Assembly: GCA_021160405.1 (NCBI GenBank)
Contig: JAGHCO010000143.1
Location: forward strand, 1-10,617
Length of the DNA stretch: 10,617 nt
Origin: Candidatus Aerophobota bacterium
GTDB taxonomy: Bacteria; Aerophobota; Aerophobia; Aerophobales; JAGHCO01
Direction: 5' to 3'
Below, in pieces: positions 1 through 6,079 of this stretch; the first letter of the stretch is position 1; every line of letters begins with the position of its first letter. The notes under the pieces were generated by a model. The model made no database searches. It was not told the origin of the DNA and was given only the letters and a program-made list of their open reading frames with translations. The translations under genes and the position numbers were made by a program.

Positions 1-69
1 ATGAAAACACCTCGCCGAGCAGCAAAAAGAAGAGAATTTTTCAGAGCTCCCGCGGAGATAAAATTATGA
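1..69 (+). CDS. Unidentified reading frame, probably the 3' end of a gene upstream of mtrB (partial)
   Basis: Frame 1 is open from the left edge of the window and ends at TGA 67-69, overlapping the mtrB ATG (66-68) in an ATGA arrangement typical of translational coupling. The visible 22 residues are strongly basic at first (KTPRRAAKRREFF) and end in AEIKL. An ATG happens to sit at positions 1-3, so it could be a 22-residue peptide, but the tail of a longer gene cut by the window edge is more likely. I do not recognise the family and propose no function. The inference of a gene rests on the stop/start overlap and the absence of any other spacer before mtrB. Confidence 0.4.
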   Translation: MKTPRRAAKRREFFRAPAEIKL

Positions 70-293
70 AGGATGTAGTTAGTGCAGACTATATAATTAT
101 TAAGGCTCTGGAAAAAGGAGTTACTATTATTGGACTTACCCGGGGAGATATTACCAAGATCCTTCATACCGAAAAGTTAGACAAGGGTGAGCTTTTAGTA
201 GCTCAGTTCACTGAACACACCTCAGCTATTAAGGTTAGAGGAAAAGCAGAGATTATTACCAAGTATGGAAAGATTCTCTTGGAAGGAGAATAA
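66..293 (+). CDS. mtrB: Transcription attenuation protein MtrB (TRAP, trp RNA-binding attenuation protein)
   Basis: In bacilli TRAP forms an 11-subunit ring that, when loaded with tryptophan, wraps RNA carrying 11 or so (G/U)AG triplets and so attenuates or blocks translation of trp genes. The product has 75 residues, the same length as I recall for Bacillus subtilis TRAP, and can be aligned without gaps. Residues 23-27 (GLTRG), 36-42 (EKLDKGE) and 46-59 (AQFTEHTSAIKVRG) appear unchanged. The RNA-binding trio Lys37, Lys56 and Arg58 is present, as are the tryptophan-pocket residues Thr25, Thr30, Gln47, Thr49 and Ser53. Residue 32, Phe in bacilli and thought to stack on an RNA base, is Ile. A GGAG ribosome binding site lies at 54-57. 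The ATG overlaps the preceding stop, and the M42 gene follows after 3 bases, so this is an operon. No trp gene or anti-TRAP gene is visible here. Confidence 0.93.
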   Translation: MKDVVSADYIIIKALEKGVTIIGLTRGDITKILHTEKLDKGELLVAQFTEHTSAIKVRGKAEIITKYGKILLEGE

Positions 294-299
294 AAATTG
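281..299 (+). promoter_or_regulatory. Ribosome binding site and TTG start of the M42 peptidase gene
   Basis: GGAAGGAG at 281-288 lies 8 bases before TTG 297-299. The nearby ATG at 301-303 is out of frame, so TTG is the credible start. The site lies inside the last codons of mtrB, which ties translation of the two genes together. Confidence 0.7.
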
Positions 300-1358
300 G
301 ATGAGCAGTCTTTTTCATTTTTAAGAGAATTGGTGGATACTCCAAGTCCATCTGGTTTTGAACAACCTATTCAGAGATTAGTTAGAGAAGAATTGGAGAA
401 ATTTGCCGATGAGGTAAAAACTGATGTTCATGGTAACGTTATTGGGATAAAAAACCCCGGTGGTTCTCCTAAGATAATGCTGGCCAGTCACTGTGATGAA
501 ATTGGATTTATGGTAAAGTATATAGATGAGGATGGATTTATATATTTTTCCTCTATTGGAGGAATAGATGCTCATATTGTGCCTGGTCAAAGAGTTAAGA
601 TTTACACCAGGCAAGGCTCTATCTTAGGAGTGGTGGGGAAAAAACCTATCCATGTTATGGAAAAGGAAGAGAGGAAAAAGGTAGTTGAGTTATCTCATCA
701 ATGGATTGATATAGGAGTTAGTAGCAAGAAAGAAGCAGAGAAAATAGTTGAAATAGGAGATCCTATCACCTTTTCTCCGGGTTTAGAAAAGCTCCAGGGA
801 AATTTAGTAGTAAGTAGAGGTTTTGATGATAAAATGGGAGTCTTTATGATTTGCGAGGTTTTAAAAGCTCTATCTGACCAAACAATTGAGGCATCTGTTT
901 TTGCTGCCTCTACTGTGCAGGAAGAGATTGGTTTAAGGGGAGCACACACAGCAGCTTATTTCATTAACCCTCAAGTTGGAATAGCTATAGATGTAGATGT
1001 AGCTACTGACTTTCCAGAAATAAATAAAAAAAAGGAGGGAGATATTCGCATAGGTAAGGGAGTGGTTATCTTTAGAGGTCCTAATATTAATCCAAAAGTA
1101 GAAGAAATGCTTGTTCAAACAGCTAAGGAGGAAAGAATTCCCTATCAGTTAGCTGGAGAGAGCCGGGCTACTCCTACCGATGCTAATGTCATTCAGATTA
1201 GCCGTGCTGGAGTAGCTACTGGTTTGGTTTCTGTTCCCTTAAGGTATTTACATACTCCAGTAGAGGTTCTATCCTTAAGTGATATTGAAAGTGCGGTGAA
1301 ACTTTTAGTTTCCTTTGTAAATCAGGTGAAAAAGGAAACAAACTTTATCCCAAAATAA
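297..1358 (+). CDS. M42 family metallo-aminopeptidase (glutamyl aminopeptidase / deblocking aminopeptidase type)
   Basis: Members of this family are cytoplasmic, self-compartmentalising dodecameric aminopeptidases with two metal ions that trim short peptides from the N-terminus. Some were formerly annotated as cellulase M (FrvX/YsdC/PepA-like). At 353 residues it has the usual length. The expected ligands are all present: His65 and Asp67 in SHCDEIGFMV, bridging Asp177 in GFDDKMG, catalytic Glu209 and metal-binding Glu210 in TVQEEIGLRGA, Asp232 in AIDVD, and His319 in YLHTPVEVL. The insertion between residues about 72 and 165 matches the family's oligomerisation (PDZ-like) domain. It starts at TTG with a good ribosome binding site and follows mtrB by 3 bases, so both are probably one transcript. 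The link between TRAP and a peptidase might be supply of free amino acids, but that is only a guess. The exact substrate preference cannot be told from sequence. Confidence 0.92.
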   Translation: MDEQSFSFLRELVDTPSPSGFEQPIQRLVREELEKFADEVKTDVHGNVIGIKNPGGSPKIMLASHCDEIGFMVKYIDEDGFIYFSSIGGIDAHIVPGQRVKIYTRQGSILGVVGKKPIHVMEKEERKKVVELSHQWIDIGVSSKKEAEKIVEIGDPITFSPGLEKLQGNLVVSRGFDDKMGVFMICEVLKALSDQTIEASVFAASTVQEEIGLRGAHTAAYFINPQVGIAIDVDVATDFPEINKKKEGDIRIGKGVVIFRGPNINPKVEEMLVQTAKEERIPYQLAGESRATPTDANVIQISRAGVATGLVSVPLRYLHTPVEVLSLSDIESAVKLLVSFVNQVKKETNFIPK

Positions 1359-1362
1359 AAAG

Positions 1363-2310
1363 CTAAAATCCAAGGCTAAGGGAAAATCGATGAGTATTGC
1401 CTAATTCTTCATTATTGCAAAAAGCATAATTAAAATTAACCTGCTTTATTCCTTCCTCTGTTAACCTTAATTGAAGACCTATACCTATAGATAAGGCTAA
1501 ATTAGCGCTCTTCTGAAATATCTTAGTGGCTCCTGCCCTGAGTTTAAAATTGTTAGATATACTCCATTCTCCCCCGAGATGCATCTGTTTAGCTAAATCT
1601 TTGAAGGACGTGTCTAAATCCACAGCTAAAAGGAATTTAGGGGAAGCTTTCCAGGCAAAACCAAACTTTAAATTGGAAGGAATTTGTTCTTTTCTTCCTG
1701 TACTCCAGTCTATCTGAGAAAATATATCTTGAAAGTTAAATCCCCAGGAAATTTTTGACATTTTCCTTCCTTTGTTAAGATATCCTAAGTCTATACTGTA
1801 ACCACTGGCATTCTCTCCTGGAGCAATCTGTCTTAAATACTTTAAATTAATTCCCCAGCTGCCAAGTTTATCCCTTAAAGTTAAGTTTTTTGAGGAAATC
1901 ATCTTGGCATAGGAATAAGACCATAGGTCATAACTCCATTTTTCCGGTTCAAGATTAGCTGATAAGTGGTTCCAGCTTACTCCTCCACTCCCCATAGTTG
2001 GAGTTGGCTCAACGAAAGCCAAAAAGCTATGTTCTAATAATCCTAATCCATACAGATCGCTGTATGTTGATCCTAACTGCCTACCAGAAAGTTGAACAAG
2101 TCCAGCAGGGTTAAAGTAACAAGCACTGTAATCATCGGCTATAGCTACAAAGGCTCCCCCCATTCCCATAGCTCGAACACTAACAGGCAAATTAGTAAAA
2201 CCACTATCTTGAACATTAAGATAATTAGAGGCGTAAGAGGGGAAAATACCGCCGCTCGAAAGAATAAGACAGATAAGGACAGCTATCAAGATTAGTAATT
2301 TTTTCTTCAT
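1363..2310 (-). CDS. PorV/UPF0164-like outer-membrane beta-barrel protein
   Basis: The 315-residue product begins with a classical Sec signal peptide: MKKK, a hydrophobic stretch from 5 to about 18, and a likely signal peptidase I site after SYA at about 27. Cys14 is not in a lipobox, so it is not a lipoprotein. Just after the mature N-terminus comes the signature VRAMGMGGAFVAIADD (45-60) followed by YFNPAGL, seen in PorV/UPF0164 and related FadL-like barrels. The remainder alternates short amphipathic strands, and the last residues FSLSLGF end in Phe, the usual signal for barrel insertion by BamA. It is therefore strong evidence for an outer membrane. The substrate or partner is unknown: PorV relatives act in type IX secretion, but similar proteins occur widely without that system. 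AAGGAGG at 2316-2322 precedes the ATG by 5 bases. It lies downstream of trxB and could be co-transcribed with it. Confidence 0.8.
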   Translation of the reverse strand: MKKKLLILIAVLICLILSSGGIFPSYASNYLNVQDSGFTNLPVSVRAMGMGGAFVAIADDYSACYFNPAGLVQLSGRQLGSTYSDLYGLGLLEHSFLAFVEPTPTMGSGGVSWNHLSANLEPEKWSYDLWSYSYAKMISSKNLTLRDKLGSWGINLKYLRQIAPGENASGYSIDLGYLNKGRKMSKISWGFNFQDIFSQIDWSTGRKEQIPSNLKFGFAWKASPKFLLAVDLDTSFKDLAKQMHLGGEWSISNNFKLRAGATKIFQKSANLALSIGIGLQLRLTEEGIKQVNFNYAFCNNEELGNTHRFSLSLGF

Positions 2311-2315
2311 TACTT

Positions 2316-2322
2316 CCTCCTT
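2316..2322 (-). promoter_or_regulatory. Strong ribosome binding site of the PorV-like gene
   Basis: Read on the minus strand this is AAGGAGG, a full match to the anti-Shine-Dalgarno core, 5 bases before the ATG at 2310-2308. It fixes the start of the outer-membrane protein and suggests high expression. Confidence 0.75.
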
Positions 2323-2331
2323 ACCGCGCAG

Positions 2332-2356
2332 ATGCGTTAATAGGTAAATGCGTTAA
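2332..2356. repeat. Short direct repeat ATGCGTTAA, two copies 16 bases apart
   Basis: ATGCGTTAA occurs at 2332-2340 and again at 2348-2356, separated by TAGGTAA. It sits between trxB and the PorV-like gene, 10 bases beyond the ribosome binding site of the latter. It could be a protein-binding site or a chance duplication; no known operator is recognised. Confidence 0.5.
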
Positions 2357-2360
2357 ACAA

Positions 2361-2408
2361 GACCAACAACACAATGACTCAAGGACACAATAGACCCAAT
2401 GACCAAAC
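2361..2408. repeat. Degenerate short-period repeat between trxB and the PorV-like gene
   Basis: The spacer is made of variations on a word of about 8-10 bases: ACACAATGACTC, GACACAATAGAC and CCCAATGACCAA on the plus strand, with GACCAACA before them. Composition is C/A-rich and unlike the flanking coding DNA. Similar degenerate runs are, from memory, common in spacers of some candidate-phylum genomes. No open reading frame or hairpin is visible in it. Confidence 0.45.
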
Positions 2409-2421
2409 AGGCCAGATGATC

Positions 2422-3396
2422 CTATTGGTAAGATGTCCCAGTAAGTTCCTCAATATACTTACGAGCTGCAAAAGCGGCTTGAGCTCCTTCTCCACAAGCT
2501 ACTACTATCTGTTTTAACTTGTTTTTTCTAACATCTCCACAGGCAAAGATACCTCTTACATTGGTTTCCATATCTTCATTGGTTATTATAAACCCATTTT
2601 CATCCATTTTTACCAAGTCTTGAGAATGACTATGAAGGTGATCCTGCCTATTCTTAAGAAAGTAAGTGTTTGGTTTTAAACCAACAAAGATAAACACTCC
2701 CCGACAGGGAAATTCATAGATATTTTCCGATTTCAAATCTTTTATTTTTGCTCCCCTAACATTTCCCTTTCCATAAATCTCTTTTAATACAGAATGCCAG
2801 ATAATCTCAATTTTTGGATTAGCAAACACCCTATCCTGAAGAATTTTTTCTGCTCTTAATCTGTCTCTACGATGAACAAGATATACCTTTTTAGCAAAAT
2901 TAGTCAAGTACAGGGCCTCTTCTATTGCTGTATTTCCACCCCCCACCACTAAGACATCTTCGCCTCGGAAAAAAGGGGCATCACAGGTAGCGCAGTAACT
3001 TACTCCTTTCCCTGTGAACTCTTTTTCTCCGGGAACCCCTAAATTTGTAGGGTTAGCTCCAGTGGCAACTATTAACGCCAGAGCTTGGTAAATACTACCA
3101 GCATCGGTATAAACTTTTTTCTCCTTATCATCCTCTACTCTTTCTACCTCCTCATTCTTCAGCTCTACTTTTAAATTTTCAACCTGCTTTACAGTCTCTT
3201 CCATTAATTTTTGTCCTGATATTGGTTTGGGAAAACCAGGATAGTTCTCAATCTTTCCAGTAAGCTGTGCTTGTCCTCCCGGAGAGAGCTTTTCTAAAAG
3301 TAATGTATCTATTCCTGCTCTCTTAGCATAAATGGCTGCTGTTAGGCCTGCTGGACCTGCTCCAACAATTATTAGTTGATACTTTTTTTTCTCCAT
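2422..3396 (-). CDS. trxB: Thioredoxin-disulfide reductase
   Basis: This cytoplasmic FAD enzyme passes electrons from NADPH to thioredoxin. The 324-residue product matches the low-molecular-weight type. It has, in order, the FAD-binding GAGPAG (12-17), the GGQAQLTGKIENYPGF region (40-55), the redox-active CATC (Cys135/Cys138), the NADPH-binding GGGNTA (152-157) with HRRDRLRA (175-182), and the C-terminal FAD motif ACGDVR (285-290). The HRRDR motif favours NADPH over NADH, though it does not prove it. It lies 56 bases after the ABC exporter gene on the same strand. A small palindrome and a purine-rich ribosome binding region (GAGGAAG) occupy that spacer. No thioredoxin gene is in the window. 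Alkyl hydroperoxide reductase F or ferredoxin-dependent reductases are less likely because there is no extra N-terminal domain and the NADPH motif is intact. Confidence 0.94.
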   Translation of the reverse strand: MEKKKYQLIIVGAGPAGLTAAIYAKRAGIDTLLLEKLSPGGQAQLTGKIENYPGFPKPISGQKLMEETVKQVENLKVELKNEEVERVEDDKEKKVYTDAGSIYQALALIVATGANPTNLGVPGEKEFTGKGVSYCATCDAPFFRGEDVLVVGGGNTAIEEALYLTNFAKKVYLVHRRDRLRAEKILQDRVFANPKIEIIWHSVLKEIYGKGNVRGAKIKDLKSENIYEFPCRGVFIFVGLKPNTYFLKNRQDHLHSHSQDLVKMDENGFIITNEDMETNVRGIFACGDVRKNKLKQIVVACGEGAQAAFAARKYIEELTGTSYQ

Positions 3397-3433
3397 TTTT
3401 CTTCCTCTTTCCTCACTTCTTACATCTCACTTG

Positions 3434-3456
3434 GCAGGTCTTTAGACCTGCGCTAC
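3434..3456. repeat. Palindrome GCAGGTC-TTTA-GACCTGC plus CGCTAC, possible dispersed repeat
   Basis: Perfect 7-bp arms (3434-3440 and 3445-3451) enclose a TTTA loop between the ABC exporter and trxB. The hexamer CGCTAC (3451-3456) on the right supplies the exporter's stop codon (TAG on the minus strand). No run of T follows the hairpin on the minus strand, so it is unlikely to terminate trxB transcription. The form resembles intergenic palindromic repeats I recall from candidate-phylum and deltaproteobacterial genomes. Confidence 0.6.
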
Positions 3457-5204
3457 TTTTTTATCTCTTCACTATCCTTGAACTGAAGTTCATAAAGTCG
3501 GCGGTAAAGTCCTGATTTAGACAAAAGTTCCTGATGTTTACCCATATCTGCAATTCTGCCATCCTTCAAAACCACAATTTTATCGGCCTGACTTATAGTA
3601 GAGAGACGGTGAGCGATAACCAGAGCTGTTCTGGATTTAAGTAATCTATTTAGGGCTTCCTGAACTAAAGCTTCTGATTCGGAATCCATCTCACTGGTCG
3701 CCTCATCCAGAATTAAAATAGAGGGGTTCTTAAGTAGAGCTCTGGCGATAGCTATTCTTTGCTGTTGTCCACCAGAGAGTCTCTCTCCTCTTTCTTCAAT
3801 ATAGGTATCATAGCCGTTTTTCATTTTAATAATAAAATCATGAGCGTTGGCTACCTTGGCTGCTTGAATTATCTGTTGTTCAGTAGCCTGAGGATTCCCG
3901 TAAGCAATGTTATTTCTTATAGTGTCATTGAAGAGGATAGTATCCTGAGTAACTATCCCTAAAAGTTTTCTCAGGGAATTTAAATCAACTTTTCTTATAT
4001 CCTTATCATCAATAAGAATTCTTCCCTTATGAGGGTCATAAAAACGAGCGAGTAGATTTACTATGGTAGTTTTTCCTGCTCCAGAAGGTCCTACTAAAGC
4101 TACTATTTCTCCTCTTTTTACTTGAAAGTTTATATCTTTAAGGATTATCTCCTCATCGTACTTAAAGGATACACTTTCAAAAACAATTTTATCTTTAAAT
4201 CCACTCAAGAAAAAAGCGTTGGGAATATTAGTTATATCAGGTAAGGTATCAAGGATTTCAAAGACCCTTTCCCCAGAAGCTAAAGCCTGTTGAGTAATAC
4301 TACTTACATCTCCCAATCTGGATAAAGGTCGATACAAGGAAAGTAAGCCTCCCATAAAAGCTATAAATTCTCCAGGAGTCATTGCTCCCTGAATTACTCT
4401 TCTGCCTCCATACCAAACAATGAAGGCTATACCAAAACTTGAGATGAAACCAATTAGAGGACTTATTAAAGAACTTATTTGCCGAGAGTGAATCTCAGCG
4501 GCAAAAAATTCCTTGTTTCTATTTCTAAATTTTTCTGCTTCATAATCTTCCATAGAAAAAGCCTTAACAATTCTTATTCCTGATAGAGTTTCCTGCAGGA
4601 TAGAAGTTAAAGTAGCCATTTTTTTACGAACCTTTCGGGAAGTTTTCCTCAGTCGCTGGCTTAATTCAGTGGTTAACTTTAACACAAAGGGAAGAATGGC
4701 TAAGCTAATTAGAGCTAATTGCCAATCAAAGTAAAACAAAAGAGAGGTAAGAGCTATTACCGTCACTCCCTCCTTAACAATATCTCCTATGGCTCTGGAG
4801 AGAGCCTCTTGCATTGTGGTAATATCACTGGTTATTCGAGAGATAAGTTCACCTACCCGACGCCGAGAAAAGAACTGGAGGGATAATTTTTGCAGATGAG
4901 AATAAAGCTTATTCCTTATATCAAAAACTACCTTTTGTCCAATACAGTGCATAAGATACTTCTGCCCATAATCAGATAATCCTTGAAAAAAGTATATCCC
5001 AATAATAAAAATAGTTATTAAACTTAACATAAGCATATTTTTAGCTAAAAGAACTTTATCTACCATATCCTTTATTACCCAAAGGAAAGCTGCAGATAAA
5101 CCAGCAACTATAATCATACAAATTAGGGCTAAGGCAAATTTTTTCCAATAAGGCTTAACAAAAGAGAGGAGCCGGGGATAAATACCCTTAAATTTCCTTT
5201 TCAT
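3453..5204 (-). CDS. MsbA-like ABC exporter (fused membrane and ATPase domains)
   Basis: A 583-residue half-transporter that would work as a homodimer in the inner membrane. Residues about 20-310 form the six-helix type-1 exporter domain, with the hallmark coupling region around FFSRRRVGELISRITSDI (111-128). The nucleotide-binding domain holds Walker A GPSGAGKT (372-379), Q-loop Gln420, signature LSGGQ (476-480), Walker B ILILDE (496-501) with catalytic Glu501, and the switch His532 in AHRLSTI, so it looks fully active. In a diderm cell an MsbA role, flipping lipid A core or another lipid, is plausible, but multidrug or peptide exporters share this layout, and no LPS genes adjoin. The start ATG overlaps the upstream permease stop (5201-5204), and AAGGAG at 5211-5216 lies 6 bases before it. 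The C-terminus ends in KK followed by a TAG that is part of a palindromic element. Confidence 0.88.
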   Translation of the reverse strand: MKRKFKGIYPRLLSFVKPYWKKFALALICMIIVAGLSAAFLWVIKDMVDKVLLAKNMLMLSLITIFIIGIYFFQGLSDYGQKYLMHCIGQKVVFDIRNKLYSHLQKLSLQFFSRRRVGELISRITSDITTMQEALSRAIGDIVKEGVTVIALTSLLFYFDWQLALISLAILPFVLKLTTELSQRLRKTSRKVRKKMATLTSILQETLSGIRIVKAFSMEDYEAEKFRNRNKEFFAAEIHSRQISSLISPLIGFISSFGIAFIVWYGGRRVIQGAMTPGEFIAFMGGLLSLYRPLSRLGDVSSITQQALASGERVFEILDTLPDITNIPNAFFLSGFKDKIVFESVSFKYDEEIILKDINFQVKRGEIVALVGPSGAGKTTIVNLLARFYDPHKGRILIDDKDIRKVDLNSLRKLLGIVTQDTILFNDTIRNNIAYGNPQATEQQIIQAAKVANAHDFIIKMKNGYDTYIEERGERLSGGQQQRIAIARALLKNPSILILDEATSEMDSESEALVQEALNRLLKSRTALVIAHRLSTISQADKIVVLKDGRIADMGKHQELLSKSGLYRRLYELQFKDSEEIKK

Positions 5205-5968
5205 AACTCTCTCCTTCTCAAAAATAGATATGCTAAAACTAACATTATTCCAATATAAGCAATGCCGTAAAGAATTGTTTCTCCAACGTAATCCTTAGAA
5301 AGAGAGCTTTCCTGAGTGATTTTTCCTCTTATATTGAAGTATTCCAGGTTAGGCAGAATCCATCCTATTGCTTTAGTTGTCAATTGAATAATTTTACTCT
5401 GGCTTAGTTTTCCTATCCGACAAAGTTGAGGATTAAGGTGTCCTGCTAAGTAAAAGAGAAAACTAAACAGGATACTGGCAGAGGTAGAGGAAGAAAAAGA
5501 GGAAAACATAAGAGCAATAGAGGCTACAACAAGAGCTTCTAAGAAACTAAATCCCAAGATGGTCCAGAACATCACTTCAACTGTTCCTTGCTTGAGGTAA
5601 ATAATAAAAAAAAGAACTAATCCACTTAATAGGATACTTATACCAAGAACCCAGATCATTCCTAAGAAATTTCCCAGGATAAAAAAGCTCTTACTTACAG
5701 GCTTAGAGAAGAGAATGTAAGTAGTTTTTTTCTCAATTTCCCCTACCACTGATTCTCCAGCTATGCAAAGGGCAATTAAAGCACTAAAAAGGGAAATGCT
5801 AGCCAGTCCCACATCTTTAATGATCTTAACCTCAGCAGTAAAAGTTAAAAATTCAAACAGTCTGGATAAAAAAATTAAAATTAGAGAAAAAAACAAAAAG
5901 ATTAAGAATATTTTACTCTTTAAAGCCCTACGGAATAAGTTATAAGAAATAGCTAAAATTGTTTTCAT
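5201..5968 (-). CDS. ABC-2 type transporter permease (NosY-like)
   Basis: The 255-residue protein is almost wholly membrane-embedded, with about six hydrophobic segments (near 20-36, 54-70, 100-124, 133-157, 164-178 and 230-250). Between the second and third is the family signature GEIEKKTTYILFSKPVSK (76-93), the cytoplasmic stretch that contacts the ATPase. Such permeases need a separate ATP-binding subunit, normally encoded immediately upstream, but none is in the window: the gene before it is nadK, 111 bases away. It overlaps the MsbA-like exporter by 4 bases (ATGA), so translation is coupled. No good ribosome binding site precedes its ATG. Whether it borrows an ATPase encoded elsewhere is unknown, and its substrate cannot be inferred. 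Confidence 0.8.
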   Translation of the reverse strand: MKTILAISYNLFRRALKSKIFLIFLFFSLILIFLSRLFEFLTFTAEVKIIKDVGLASISLFSALIALCIAGESVVGEIEKKTTYILFSKPVSKSFFILGNFLGMIWVLGISILLSGLVLFFIIYLKQGTVEVMFWTILGFSFLEALVVASIALMFSSFSSSTSASILFSFLFYLAGHLNPQLCRIGKLSQSKIIQLTTKAIGWILPNLEYFNIRGKITQESSLSKDYVGETILYGIAYIGIMLVLAYLFLRRREL

Positions 5969-6002
5969 TGAAAAATTATTTTTGCAAAGGTTTCATTTAA
6001 TG

Positions 6003-6025
6003 AATCCGATAAATCGAACCGCTAC
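6003..6025. repeat. Imperfect palindrome around CGATAAATCG ending in CGCTAC
   Basis: AATCCGAT and ATCGAACC flank AA, then the same CGCTAC hexamer follows as in the element at 3434-3456. On the minus strand the RNA could form an 8-bp stem with three G-U pairs. It lies between nadK and the ABC-2 permease. It may be a decayed copy of a dispersed palindrome; with no T-run it is a poor terminator. Confidence 0.4.
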
Positions 6026-6079
6026 AGCCACGTATAGCAATCAGTAAAGAGTTGTTTATCCTATTCGCTTTTCCTTATT

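Noticed and set aside
378..1118. Minus-strand frames inside the M42 gene
   Set aside because: They lie opposite a gene with intact family motifs and have biased, low-complexity composition. They are shadows.
1363..2310. Type IX secretion component PorV proper
   Set aside because: The N-terminal signature is shared by a broad UPF0164/PorV/FadL-like group. Without other secretion genes, only the general barrel assignment is justified.
2311..2421. Promoter or terminator between trxB and the PorV-like gene
   Set aside because: TTGTTG and TACCTA-like words occur at about the right spacing but match poorly, and there is no hairpin with a T-run.
3434..3464. Rho-independent terminator after the ABC exporter
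   Set aside because: The hairpin is followed by a T-run only on the plus strand, against the direction of the genes. On the minus strand CAAGTGAG follows, so readthrough into trxB is expected.
5969..6079. Promoter for the permease-exporter-trxB genes
   Set aside because: The best candidate is TGCTATACG as an extended -10, but no acceptable -35 lies 16-18 bases before it. It is too weak to list as a feature.
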